Source: Geobacter sp. | Lineage (GTDB): Bacteria; Desulfobacterota; Desulfuromonadia; Geobacterales; Pseudopelobacteraceae | Direction of reading: 5' to 3' | Length of the DNA: 64,000 bases | Assembly: GCA_003574895.1 (NCBI GenBank) | Contig: PJFB01000016.1 | Coordinates: 1 to 64,000 of the forward strand | Shown here: one piece after another, positions 46,356 to 55,728 of the stretch | How positions within the stretch are numbered: the stretch's first letter is position 1 | How the letters are laid out: each line of letters starts with the position of its first letter | Position numbers and translations under genes: made by a program | The notes under the pieces: generated by a model | Told to the model about the DNA's origin: nothing | What the model saw: the letters and a program-made list of their open reading frames with translations, nothing else | Database searches by the model: none

Positions 46356-47570
46356 ATGTCACAGGAACTAATCTCAAATACGATCGTGATCGTCTCGATC
46401 GTTCTTATGGCGTTCTTACTGTTCCATCCCCGCGTCATGGTGTCCCGGACATGGCGTGCCACCGTCACCCCTCTTGCCTCCATCATCGGCAGCGGGTTCC
46501 TTGTCCTTGCCCCCATTCTGATCCGCGAGTTTGGCGACTGGGCTACCCTGGTTATGGCCGGACTCTGCCTTATCACCTATGTTGTTGGCGCTGTTATCCG
46601 GTGGAACATCCTGGTCCTGGACGGCTCCTTTAACCTGCTTCCCTTCAACCGGCCAGAAGTTGGGCTGGAGCGCCTGTCTGCCGTCGCACTCACCTTTGCC
46701 TACGTCATCTCCGTCTGCTACTACATGAACCTGTTCGGCGCATTTTCCGTGAGTCTTACACCTTGGAGCGACGTTGTGTACGGCAGGATTGTCACCACCC
46801 TCTTCCTGATAATCATCGCTGCCATCGGCTGGTGGCGGGGGATTATGGGGATGGAGCGGGCGGAGCAGATCTCGGTGGGGGTGAAGTTGGTAATCATCGC
46901 CGGCCTCCTGGCGGGCATGACGTACCATGTCGTGAAGATGCTGGGCGAGGGGAGTGTCGTGCACAACAACGTGCAGATGGGGTGGAACTCGCTTCGTATC
47001 GCCTTTGGACTGCTCATCACGGTGCAGGGGTTCGAAACCTCCCGCTATCTGGAGGAGGAACACGATGCGGCGACCCGCATTCAGACCATGAAGTACGCGC
47101 AATGGATCTCGACGTTCATTTATATCATTTACATCGGGCTCGCAGCCATGAGCTTCTCCCTGGCCGAAATCGGCCTGCGAGAAACGGCGATCATACAGAT
47201 GACCGGCCATATTGCCTCGCTCCTCCCGATCCTGCTCGTCGTGGCGGCGCTGGCGGCGCAGTTCAGTGCTGCCGTGGCCGATACCAATGGCGGCGGCGGG
47301 ATGATGCAGGAGATGAGCAGGGGGCTCCTCTCTTCACGGGTGTCATACGTCATCCTGGTGGTGGCTTCCATTGCGCTCACCTGGATTGCCAATATCTACG
47401 AGATCATCAGCTATGCGTCGCGGGCGTTTGCGGTCTATTACGGGCTGCAAAGCATGCTGGCGGCCTTCCTGAGCAGCAGGGTGAGCGGGATGCGCATCAG
47501 GACCGTCGGCTTTGCCCTTATCGCTCTGTTACTGTTCCTCGTGGCGTTACTTGGGATTCCTGCAGAATGA
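46356..47570 (+). CDS. Multi-pass membrane permease, APC-superfamily-like
   Basis: The 404-residue product is hydrophobic throughout, with about eleven or twelve membrane helices by eye and a long run similar to amino acid or sodium-coupled permeases (LASIIGSGFLVLAPILIREF near the start, FETSRYLEEEHD in mid-protein). The family is suggested, not certain, and the substrate is unknown. The ATG at 46356 has only a weak ribosome site. It lies between two copies of the GGCGGCC hairpin. Confidence 0.55.
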   Translation: MSQELISNTIVIVSIVLMAFLLFHPRVMVSRTWRATVTPLASIIGSGFLVLAPILIREFGDWATLVMAGLCLITYVVGAVIRWNILVLDGSFNLLPFNRPEVGLERLSAVALTFAYVISVCYYMNLFGAFSVSLTPWSDVVYGRIVTTLFLIIIAAIGWWRGIMGMERAEQISVGVKLVIIAGLLAGMTYHVVKMLGEGSVVHNNVQMGWNSLRIAFGLLITVQGFETSRYLEEEHDAATRIQTMKYAQWISTFIYIIYIGLAAMSFSLAEIGLRETAIIQMTGHIASLLPILLVVAALAAQFSAAVADTNGGGGMMQEMSRGLLSSRVSYVILVVASIALTWIANIYEIISYASRAFAVYYGLQSMLAAFLSSRVSGMRIRTVGFALIALLLFLVALLGIPAE

Positions 47571-47673
47571 GAGGAGACGTCCGGGTGAGTCAGTGAGCGT
47601 ACCCCAGTTTTCAGTCTTAGCACCTCGTTTATAAGCGGAAATGCCGTACAGATTTATGTTACAACACTATTCA

Positions 47674-47697
47674 AAAGGCGGCCGATCGGCCGCCTTT
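47674..47697. terminator. GGCGGCC hairpin, terminator-like copy 3
   Basis: Perfect 10-bp stem AAAGGCGGCC/GGCCGCCTTT around loop GATC. It sits between the ends of the convergent permease and dehydratase-family genes. Confidence 0.75.
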
Positions 47698-47710
47698 GCT
47701 GTTTCAGCTT

Positions 47711-48856
47711 TCAGTTCATTTCAAGCGCTGCGGCAATCCTTGTCTTGAGCTGCCCCAGATCCTGCTGGGAAAAGTCGGTGACAACCTTCAGATAGTTGGT
47801 GCCGAGATCCTCCCGCACATAGGACTCTACCTTTACCGTCTCGACGTTGTAGGTGTGGCAGGACTGCAGCACGAGATCAATGACCAGATCCGGTTTGAGT
47901 GCTTCAACCTGCTGCTTCAGCACCTCAAAGCGGCCCGTGTTCGGTGTCATGCAGGCGCAGGGGATCTGCAGATACCTTTTGGCGATGGCCAGCAGCGGAT
48001 CGCCGCTCCCCTCCTCGGTAACATCGGCATAGGGTTTGAGACCGGTGCAGGAATCCAGGCCGACTATGGCCGCCCCCTCTTCATCCACAAGCTTGAGGAC
48101 CTTGAGCACATCGCCGCCCACCGGGCAGCCGGTGATCAGCACCCTTTTGGCGCTCTCTTTTGACGTGAACAGCTTCTGCTCCCGGCGCGCTGTCAGGGTG
48201 GCAATGATCTCCTCCAGTTGCGCGATTGCCTCCGGGCCTTGGGCTGACATGGCATAGGTGGCGACGGCGTACATCTCCTGCCAGGTGATGACCGCGGGCT
48301 TGCAGGCACCAAAGGCAAATATCTGCTTCACCAGACGGTTTTTGCGGTTGCACTCCCTGATGCTCTCTTCCAGGGCGGCATCGCTGATAGTGGTGGCAAA
48401 GGTCTCTTCAAGGAACTGCTTGAAGCCGTTGACAGAGTGCCGCCAGTAGGCAACCGCCCCCTCATTGGTCGGGCACTGGGGGAGATCCATGACATAGAGC
48501 GGCCGATGTTTCTGGATCAGTTCGAACATCTTCTTCTTGCCGTCGCAGGTGGTTTCGCCGACAACGGCGTCGGTCAGCTCAAAGAAGGGACAGGTTTTCA
48601 GCTCGATAAAGCCGAAGCTGGACTTGATCAACGGGCAGAGGTTGACCGGCAGGGTCTCTTCCGCCTTGGGAATGGGGGCATTGGAGAATGCGCACAGGAC
48701 TGCCGGAACGCCACCCATGGCCCAGACGACTTCAACCGGTGCATAGGAGCAGTACGCCCCGATCACCTTGGCACCGGCTTCTCGTTTGCCGACAACCTGC
48801 GCCAAGGCGCGCTTAAGGGGGAATTCCTGAAAATCATCATTGAATAACGGGGTCAT
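47711..48856 (-). CDS. 2-hydroxyacyl-CoA dehydratase / double-cubane cluster protein family
   Basis: The 381-residue product belongs to the HgdB/BcrC/FldC superfamily that holds iron-sulfur clusters through conserved cysteines (GAYCSY, NLCPLIKSS, KTCPF, ETTCDGKKK, ACMTPN, LQSCHTYN). It is a single-subunit protein paired only with an activator, the gene pattern of YjiM/YjiL and of the double-cubane cluster protein DCCP, rather than of a two-subunit dehydratase. DCCP-type enzymes reduce small molecules at an [8Fe-9S] site driven by ATP. The substrate here is unknown. Confidence 0.82.
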   Translation of the reverse strand: MTPLFNDDFQEFPLKRALAQVVGKREAGAKVIGAYCSYAPVEVVWAMGGVPAVLCAFSNAPIPKAEETLPVNLCPLIKSSFGFIELKTCPFFELTDAVVGETTCDGKKKMFELIQKHRPLYVMDLPQCPTNEGAVAYWRHSVNGFKQFLEETFATTISDAALEESIRECNRKNRLVKQIFAFGACKPAVITWQEMYAVATYAMSAQGPEAIAQLEEIIATLTARREQKLFTSKESAKRVLITGCPVGGDVLKVLKLVDEEGAAIVGLDSCTGLKPYADVTEEGSGDPLLAIAKRYLQIPCACMTPNTGRFEVLKQQVEALKPDLVIDLVLQSCHTYNVETVKVESYVREDLGTNYLKVVTDFSQQDLGQLKTRIAAALEMN

Positions 48857-49632
48857 ATGCTCTCCTGTCGAATTGATTGTATGGCGTGAATGGCTGCTCC
48901 GTAGGCGCCATAGAAGTCCGGATATTCCGGGACGATGATCTGTCTGTTCAGTGCCTCGGCCAGAAGCTGCACCATGGCACGGTTCTTTGCACCGCCGCCG
49001 ACAAAGAGGATCGCGCCGCTGTCGGAGCGCATTACTTTTGACAACAGGGAAACCAGCTTGGTCAGCAGCGCTTCGTGGATGGCACGGGCGATATCTGCCA
49101 GGGCAACGCCGGATGTCAAAAGCGTTACAACCTCCGATTCGGCAAAAACGGTACAGGTGCTGTTGATCTCCACCGACCTGCCCCCCCGGAGCGCCTCCGT
49201 TACCAGTTCATCAAGGCTGAGCCCCAATGAGCCGGCCATCATTTCGAAGAACTTCCCGGTACCGGCCGAACATTTGTCGTTCATCTCGAACTTATGCAGT
49301 TGGCCGCTGCTGAGGTTTATGGACAGCGCCTTGGTATCCTGACCGCCAAGATCTATGACCGTGTCGATTTCCGGGTGGAAATGATGGGCCGCTGTCGTGT
49401 ATGCCTTGATTTCGGTGATGACATCGCCGCCCAACACCTTCTGCGCCAGCTGCCTGCCATAACCGGTTGAGATGAGCAGATCCCAGGTGTATTGCTCCCT
49501 GATCAGACTCAATTGAGAGGAGAGATTGATGGAAGTCTCGGCTTGAAAGCGGTCGATAACCTGACCGGTTGCACCATCGAAAAGCGCGAATTCGATGCTT
49601 CGCGAGCCAATATCTATGCCGGCCAGTTTAAT
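48853..49632 (-). CDS. ATP-dependent activator of the dehydratase/DCCP-like protein; ATT start
   Basis: ASKHA-fold ATPase with a bridging [4Fe-4S] cluster that drives low-potential electrons into its partner. The 259-residue product has the phosphate-1 motif GIDIGS at residues 5-10, the cluster cysteines in NDKCSAGTGKFF and INSTCTVFAESE, and the later FVGGGAKN motif. No ATG, GTG or TTG lies between an upstream in-frame TGA and the GIDIGS motif. An ATT at 49632-49630 has AGGAG five bases upstream and gives the normal N-terminus (M)KLAGIDIGS. It overlaps the partner gene by four bases. Confidence 0.85.
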   Translation of the reverse strand: MKLAGIDIGSRSIEFALFDGATGQVIDRFQAETSINLSSQLSLIREQYTWDLLISTGYGRQLAQKVLGGDVITEIKAYTTAAHHFHPEIDTVIDLGGQDTKALSINLSSGQLHKFEMNDKCSAGTGKFFEMMAGSLGLSLDELVTEALRGGRSVEINSTCTVFAESEVVTLLTSGVALADIARAIHEALLTKLVSLLSKVMRSDSGAILFVGGGAKNRAMVQLLAEALNRQIIVPEYPDFYGAYGAAIHAIQSIRQESI

Positions 49633-49659
49633 AAAAACTCCTATCCAGATTGGTGTGGT

Positions 49660-49922
49660 TTGTATCGGAGCTCAGAGTATTGACATGCCGCAACCCCAAG
49701 GTCAAATTGGTATTTTCGGTATTAACGACCCCTGCAATCGCAATTGCCGATTTATGCTATTCACGGGAACGACAGAGCTCTGTCGCAACTGCTATTCGGT
49801 CTCGTAGTTGGGCTATGGTTTGAGTCGGGAAATACGGGCTGACATTCTTTGAAATGGGAATTGCGAGATAGACTTGTAATTTTACAGTCCGAAAGGCAGA
49901 TGAGGGAGATCGCCACCTCTCA
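49660..49922. other. Intergenic region upstream of the activator gene, no gene seen
   Basis: About 260 bases between the activator gene and amtB, both leftward. No credible reading frame with a ribosome site is present. It should contain the promoter of the activator/dehydratase pair; no convincing -35/-10 or -24/-12 set was found. Confidence 0.4.
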
Positions 49923-49959
49923 TAAATCCGCTAACCCGACAATCGGGTTAGCGGATTTA
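49923..49959. terminator. Strong inverted repeat beyond the amtB stop
   Basis: Perfect 17-bp stem TAAATCCGCTAACCCGA with its complement around loop CAA. It lies about 35 bases past the amtB stop on the leftward transcript. No long T-tract follows. Confidence 0.6.
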
Positions 49960-49994
49960 AGGAGATGCATCTATTTGGATATTTGAACAGCTAC

Positions 49995-51692
49995 TTATTT
50001 GATTTGCTCAGTTTTGCTGGAGCCTTGTCCGCCACCAAATGGAAGTTGACGAAGATTGAAGTCAGGGTAGGCACTGACTGAAACCTCGAACTGGTCCAGC
50101 CCTTCAAGTTCCTGGTCTTTCGGCACACGCAGACCAACGACTTTGTCGAGTATTTTGAAGAAGACCCATGAGATGACAAAGACATAGACAATATTGGTCA
50201 CCGTACCGATGCACTGGGCAACAAACTGCCCGGAATCACCGTAGAACAGTCCCGTCACCGTACCTTTGACACCATTGAAACCATCACCGTATTTGCCGTC
50301 AGCGAACAAACCAAGGGCAAGGACGCCCCAAGCACCGTTGACGCCGTGGACCGAGACGGCACCAACCGGGTCGTCGACCTTCATCACACGCTCAATGAAA
50401 AAGACGCTAAGAGTGCACAAGACCCCTCCGATCCCGCCGATAAGTACGGCAACAGGAGCCGTAACAAATGCGCAGGGAGCGGTAATAGCGACCAGACCTG
50501 CAAGCAGACCGTTGGCACTCATGGATATGTCCGGCTTACCGTAGCGTATCCACATGTATACCCATGAGGTAAATGCACCGGCAGCACCGGCCAGCATGGT
50601 ATTGGTGGCAACAACTGCAATACGGAGGTCGGTACCGGCTAACGTTGAGCCGGCATTGAAGCCGAACCAGCCGAAGGCCAGAATAAAGCAACCGACAACT
50701 GCCATGGGAATATGGTGCCCGGGAATCGGGTTGGGTGAACCATCCTTGTTGAACTTGCCGACGCGAGGACCAATGACCATCGCACCTGCCAAGGCACAGA
50801 CACCACCCGTCAGGTGAACGACAGAAGATCCGGCAAAGTCCACATGGCCATGGCCAAGTCCAAAGTTACTGCCCAGGCTTGCTAACCAGCCGCCGCCCCA
50901 AACCCAGTTAGCATAGAGCGGATAGATAATGCTGGAAACGAATAAACCGTAAACAAAGAATGATTTCATGTTCCAACGCTCTGCCATGGAGCCGGTCGGA
51001 ATTGTGGCAGTGGTATCCATGAAAACCATCTGGAACAGGAACAGACCGAAAATGGACGCATCGTACACATCTCCTGTAAGAAAGAAACCCTTCGTGCCAA
51101 ACAGACCGAAGTCCTTGCCAAACAGGTGGATAACAAATTCGCTGTTCAGAGCCTTGGCCCCGCCCAAAGCTGCCACTCCTCCAACTCCGCCCATCTGGAG
51201 AGCAAAACCGCAAACCCAATAGCCGAGGAGCCCCAGTGCATACACCATGAAGTTCATTGCCATGGTGTGCCCGGCATTTTTGGCACGGGTAAAGCCTGTT
51301 TCAGCCATGGCAAAACCGGCCTGCATGAACATGACGAGGAAGCCGCAGACAAGGGTCCAGACCATGTTTATTGATATTCTGTTATGGCCGGCCACGTCGG
51401 CCACCTTGGTGGCAAGCGGCTCAGTTTTGCCAAGCTTGTCCAAATCTTCCTGGGTTGGCGCATTGGCAGAGGCTCCGATCGTATCGGAGGCGACGCCGAT
51501 ACTGGCACCGGATGGGTCGGAAACCGGAGCCGGCGTTGCTGGCAGAGCAACGGATGGGGCTGAAGACTCTGATGGTGTAACAGCCGCTGGAGCCGAAGCC
51601 GGTTTATCTTCGGCAAAAACCGTCATGGAAAAAATCAACGCTATAGCTGAAGCAATCATCAAGGTAACAATTTTAAGTGTGTTGCGTTTCAC
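49995..51692 (-). CDS. amtB: Ammonium transporter AmtB
   Basis: Conducts ammonium across the inner membrane. The 565-residue product has eleven membrane helices in the core, with AGFAMAETGFTRAKNAGHT, the pore segment GHVDFAGSSVVHLTGG and GHHIPMAVVG. An N-terminal signal-like helix and an Ala/Pro/Ser-rich segment of about 90 residues precede the core, longer than in E. coli AmtB. It follows glnK by 96 bases on the same strand, the standard pair. Confidence 0.93.
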   Translation of the reverse strand: MKRNTLKIVTLMIASAIALIFSMTVFAEDKPASAPAAVTPSESSAPSVALPATPAPVSDPSGASIGVASDTIGASANAPTQEDLDKLGKTEPLATKVADVAGHNRISINMVWTLVCGFLVMFMQAGFAMAETGFTRAKNAGHTMAMNFMVYALGLLGYWVCGFALQMGGVGGVAALGGAKALNSEFVIHLFGKDFGLFGTKGFFLTGDVYDASIFGLFLFQMVFMDTTATIPTGSMAERWNMKSFFVYGLFVSSIIYPLYANWVWGGGWLASLGSNFGLGHGHVDFAGSSVVHLTGGVCALAGAMVIGPRVGKFNKDGSPNPIPGHHIPMAVVGCFILAFGWFGFNAGSTLAGTDLRIAVVATNTMLAGAAGAFTSWVYMWIRYGKPDISMSANGLLAGLVAITAPCAFVTAPVAVLIGGIGGVLCTLSVFFIERVMKVDDPVGAVSVHGVNGAWGVLALGLFADGKYGDGFNGVKGTVTGLFYGDSGQFVAQCIGTVTNIVYVFVISWVFFKILDKVVGLRVPKDQELEGLDQFEVSVSAYPDFNLRQLPFGGGQGSSKTEQIK

Positions 51693-51788
51693 GGATAACT
51701 CCTTTCAAGATTTACTCTTGTTTGTAAGGGGCGCCGTTGCCACTTATATCAGTTGAGATAGATATAAATATGAGTGATTATCAAAACG

Positions 51789-52130
<342 letters not shown>

Positions 52131-52397
52131 TCAGCTCCCTTGTGTACGTATATAGGTCAAATTTTCATAAGAAACTGTGGACGGAAAATACCCACCGTAT
52201 CCGGGTTACCGGGTGACAGATGAAACAATGTCAAAACAGGCCCTGAATGTAGGCTTGCTGGCGACAATTGCCGCATGACCCTGGTTATTGTCAAAGACAC
52301 CACTGAAAAGTGATACATTCCGTTGACGACACAAAAACAACCGGATTATGGTGTTGATGATAGCTTTGAGTAGATTGATTTTTGAGAAAGGAGATTA

Positions 52398-52721
52398 TCA
52401 GGCGGGTGATGCACGCGAGGGGAATGATGCTGTAATGTATAACAGTGGGTAATGAGTAAGTTGAACAGCCGTGGGAGATACATCGCAGATTTCAGGCTCT
52501 GGAAAATGGAACAGGTTGGGACAGATAATATCTTCGTTGTGAAAACTTATCGTGAGTTTGACTTCTTCCATATCCGTGTCATGTTGATCTACATGGCAGA
52601 TATGGACTGTGCTGTTGTCAATATAATCCGAATAGTCCCAAACAGTTGCAGCACCGGTCCCGCAAACCACGAGTACCATCAGCAGAGAGATGAGGCATGT
52701 TCGGAACCGTCCAGCGTTCAT
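52398..52721 (-). CDS. Small exported protein of unknown function
   Basis: The 107-residue product has a signal peptide-like N-terminus (RTCLISLLMVLVVCGTGAA), then an acidic, His/Cys-containing domain (HICHVDQHDTDMEE, EDIICPNLFHFPEP). It lies upstream of glnK-amtB on the same strand, about 270 bases from glnK. No strong ribosome site is seen. No function is suggested. Confidence 0.45.
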   Translation of the reverse strand: MNAGRFRTCLISLLMVLVVCGTGAATVWDYSDYIDNSTVHICHVDQHDTDMEEVKLTISFHNEDIICPNLFHFPEPEICDVSPTAVQLTHYPLLYITASFPSRASPA

Positions 52722-53054
52722 TGTTCTTTGTCCTTGCTTCTTGTCTTAGTATTGACCACTACTGCTTTCATTTTATCACTGGCCTGTGTCCGGCATTTTG
52801 GGCCCCCAGGCCACTGCCGGATAAGGCCGCAGGGTTATGGGCAATCTTCCCGTCTCCCGGCCTTGGCAATGAAATTGAATAAGGCCCTTACAAAGAGTAT
52901 GCCAATCTTGAGTGCAATTATTTTATAGTCATTGCCGACAGTTACCAAACTGGCCAATCTTCAAAGCACAGTAGGTGCCCAAATTTTATGCAGACAACAG
53001 GAAATTGATTGTGAAGTGATCTTTCCAACCAGAATCGAAGGGGTCAAACTGAAT
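52722..53054. other. Intergenic region between the small exported protein and the YgjP-like gene
   Basis: These bases separate divergent genes. An open frame from a TTG at 52932 reaches the YgjP-like gene, but its first 41 residues do not look like family sequence, so I leave it out. No clear promoter pair was seen. Confidence 0.35.
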
Positions 53055-53567
53055 ATGCATTATTTGAAATACTTAGCTGGCTATTCACCGGAGATAACTG
53101 CCCAAGTGGCGGAACTGGTGGCGGAAAACCGATTGGGCAACGTCATTGTGCAGAAATATCCAAAAACGCACGATATCAGAACCGATAGGTTGCTCTATGA
53201 CTTTACCGTCGAAATCAAAAACGAGTTCATGCGCACCGCCCAGCCTCTGAGCAGGGTTGTCTACGACGGGAAGATCCATGTGATCAACAACGCCCTGGGA
53301 ACTCACACATTTGTATCACGCGTACAAGGGGGCAAGCTGAAGGCAAAGCACGAAATCCGCATAGCAGCACTCTTTCGGGACGCTCCAAGAGAATTTCTGA
53401 AAATGATCATCGTGCATGAATTGGCGCACTTGAAGGAAAAGGAACACAATAGGGCTTTTTATCAACTCTGCAAATATATGGAACCCAACTATCACCAGCT
53501 GGAATTTGACACACGGCTGTTCCTGACCCATGTGGAGCTGGCAGGATCACCGTACCTGACCTGGTAA
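53055..53567 (+). CDS. YgjP/SprT-like zinc metallopeptidase domain protein
   Basis: The 170-residue product has the zinc motif HELAHLKEKEHN (HExxH plus downstream His), with FVSRVQGGKLKAKHEIRIA and MEPNYHQLEFDTRLFLT, which together mark the YgjP-like (DUF45/M48-like) group. The ATG at 53055 is where family-like sequence starts, with AAGGGG about 11 bases upstream. The role is unknown, and it stands alone. Confidence 0.72.
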   Translation: MHYLKYLAGYSPEITAQVAELVAENRLGNVIVQKYPKTHDIRTDRLLYDFTVEIKNEFMRTAQPLSRVVYDGKIHVINNALGTHTFVSRVQGGKLKAKHEIRIAALFRDAPREFLKMIIVHELAHLKEKEHNRAFYQLCKYMEPNYHQLEFDTRLFLTHVELAGSPYLTW

Positions 53568-53813
53568 ATACGGGCGAAGACGTCACAGGACGACAGCCCG
53601 GTTACCAACGGCCTGGCTTTTGGAGCTTATGTGCCTTGCAGGGGACCGTTCAGGCCTGGAACAGGGCATTCCCCTGCCGTTGAACTACTGCTCTTTCACA
53701 TACAAACGGCGCTTTCAGCTGGCCGCCCTTCTTGCATTGTCACTTTTGCAAATGTTGCGCCCGTCAGAACCTTTCCGTATTGACCTGCTGCGAGGTCATG
53801 GGACTGATCAGAA

Positions 53814-54872
53814 CTAGTTGCCGTTTTTTTCCAAGTCTCCTGCAACCGGGTAATTCAAGGTCTTGCCCAAACCAACCAGAAAATCCTTTGCCGATCCAAG
53901 CCCTGCTGTGGTGTCGTTCCAGCCCAGGGTGCCGAAGCGCATATCGTAGGCCTCGAAGCCGAGCTGGTTCAGGAGCAAAGAGGCAGCGCCGGCCATGTGG
54001 CCGATGTAGCAGATGACGACTATTTTCTTGTCGCCGGGTAGTTTTCGGAGACTCCCCGGCTTGGCGAGCTCGTTGTACGGGATGTTGATGGCACCGGGAA
54101 CGTGCCCCTTGGCGTAATCTTCAGGGCGTTGGATACTGACCAGGACATACCTGTCATCACCACCTTTGATTACCCGTTCGTACACCTCGTTCCGGTCGAT
54201 GAACAGACTCCGGCCTGATGCAAGAACTTTTCTGGTGCGCTCGGTAATAAGCTTCCGACCGTTGCGAGCAGTACTGGTGAAAACAGGGAGCGTGTGTTTG
54301 GACGTCGCTTCAACAGGTTCCGTGGCGACCGGATAGCCAGCGGAACCGGCGTACGGGGAGGCGATGCCGGATGCGACAGCATTCCAGCGGTTCAGCCCCA
54401 TGGGCATGGTCGCGACATTATAGCCGAGTTGCGCGAAATAGAGGGCCGCGGCCATGGAACGATGACCGTCATCGCAGGTGAGCACGATTTTCCGGCTCCG
54501 GGGGAGCAGTTTCAGCGCTGTAGGTTCCGCAATCTCGGAAAACGGGATATTGACGGCACCGGGCACATGCCCTTTGGCAAATCCGTCCCGCGACTGCAGG
54601 CTGACAAGAAAGAAGGAGTTGTCGCCGCCCTGAACGATTTTGCCATACACCTCCTCTGCCAGCAGGTAGGGTGGGTTGGCAAAGTAGGCGCTGCTCCGCC
54701 GCAGGATTTCGTCGGCCGGTATCACGGTTTTCTTTGCGGTTACCGCTGATTTCTTCGACGCCGGTGCTTTCGATCTGCTGCTGTCGGCCATGGCAAGGGC
54801 CGGGACTGCCAGGCAGATCAGGATGGTAACAACGCCAATGACAGCGGCGAATGGTCGGGGGTTGAGTTTCAT
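53814..54872 (-). CDS. Exported protein with two rhodanese domains
   Basis: The 352-residue product has a signal peptide (to about residue 28, LAVPALAMADS) and two rhodanese-like domains (about 65-175 and 215-340). Each keeps an active-site Cys loop: CDDGHRSM in the first and CYIGHMAG in the second. Periplasmic rhodaneses carry persulfide sulfur. AAGGAG lies before ATG 54872. It follows the RcoM-like regulator on the same strand, so it is a candidate target gene. Confidence 0.78.
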   Translation of the reverse strand: MKLNPRPFAAVIGVVTILICLAVPALAMADSSRSKAPASKKSAVTAKKTVIPADEILRRSSAYFANPPYLLAEEVYGKIVQGGDNSFFLVSLQSRDGFAKGHVPGAVNIPFSEIAEPTALKLLPRSRKIVLTCDDGHRSMAAALYFAQLGYNVATMPMGLNRWNAVASGIASPYAGSAGYPVATEPVEATSKHTLPVFTSTARNGRKLITERTRKVLASGRSLFIDRNEVYERVIKGGDDRYVLVSIQRPEDYAKGHVPGAINIPYNELAKPGSLRKLPGDKKIVVICYIGHMAGAASLLLNQLGFEAYDMRFGTLGWNDTTAGLGSAKDFLVGLGKTLNYPVAGDLEKNGN

Positions 54873-55005
54873 TAAAGGCTCTCCTTGGGAATGAAGTACG
54901 TTGCCCGCTGATGCAAACGCGGTGGTCTGGTGCCCACCATGACACGCCCAGGGCAAAGGTTTCAACCGGTACTGGATGAACGGAGGGATCGGCGGGATGA
55001 ACGGT

Positions 55006-55728
55006 TCAAAGAGAGGAAATTCTTTTTTTGAGTGCCGGCACGAGGCGGCGTGACACCGGAACGGCCGGAATGTCCGGATCGTCAAAGGAGATGGTCAAAC
55101 GATTTTCGCTACTCTGTTCGATGGTCCTGATGTGCGCGAGATTGACGATGAAACTCTTGTGGACCTGGAACAAACCCAGTTGAGCGAACCGTTGGAGTAC
55201 CGTTTTCAGGCTCATCAGCAGGTAAAACTTTTTCAGGGTCGTGTAGATCCGGCAGTAATTGCCGTCCGCCTCGATGCAATAGACCTGGTCGGCGGAAAGG
55301 AAGTGGAACACGCCGTTTTCATAGATGGGGATTTTCTTCAACTCCAGATGGCCGCTCTGCGGGTTCATGGCGGCCCCGGTCTGCTCGGACATGTCCAGAA
55401 AGGTCACGGCCCATGCTATCGTGCTGTCCGGTGACATCAAGGTCAGTCGGGAGACGCTGAGCATCACTACCTTGCCCAGAAAATCAATGATCATTGTGTT
55501 GGGCATCCCGTTGCGCGGCGCAGACAGTTCCAGCAAAATGCCCCGCACTTTTACCCGGCTCTTTGGTGAGTGGAACAGAAACAGATCCTGCCCCATCGGT
55601 CCCATGGCGGGACCGGCAATGCGGCGCATATGCTCGTTCATCCCGACAACCTGCCAGTCATCGGAAAGCAGGACCAAGCCGATATTCATATCGGTATCGG
55701 GATTTTGAATGAGTTGGTCAAGTGACAT
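55006..55728 (-). CDS. RcoM-like PAS-LytTR transcription regulator, candidate heme CO/gas sensor
   Basis: The 240-residue product has an N-terminal PAS domain (about 12-115) and a C-terminal LytTR DNA-binding domain (about 135-240). This is the two-domain plan of RcoM, the heme-based CO regulator. The PAS segment has FHSPKSRVKVR with His53, which lines up by eye with RcoM LHPEKSRDKLR and its proximal heme His74. Met79 or Met75 lies where RcoM has its distal ligand region. The LytTR part shares KIPIYENG, VHKSFIVNLAHI and VPVSRR with RcoM. The double rhodanese gene follows. Heme binding is inference. Confidence 0.65.
   Translation of the reverse strand: MSLDQLIQNPDTDMNIGLVLLSDDWQVVGMNEHMRRIAGPAMGPMGQDLFLFHSPKSRVKVRGILLELSAPRNGMPNTMIIDFLGKVVMLSVSRLTLMSPDSTIAWAVTFLDMSEQTGAAMNPQSGHLELKKIPIYENGVFHFLSADQVYCIEADGNYCRIYTTLKKFYLLMSLKTVLQRFAQLGLFQVHKSFIVNLAHIRTIEQSSENRLTISFDDPDIPAVPVSRRLVPALKKRISSL

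Noticed and set aside
46416-47210. 264-codon open frame opposite the permease
   Set aside because: Antisense of a membrane protein gene; His/Asp-rich composition is typical of such mirror frames.
52141-52320. c-di-GMP (GEMM) riboswitch near CCGGGTTACCGG upstream of glnK
   Set aside because: Only the 3' word matches; the conserved GCAAAGC core and the expected 5' helix are absent, and the word is on the strand opposite to glnK.
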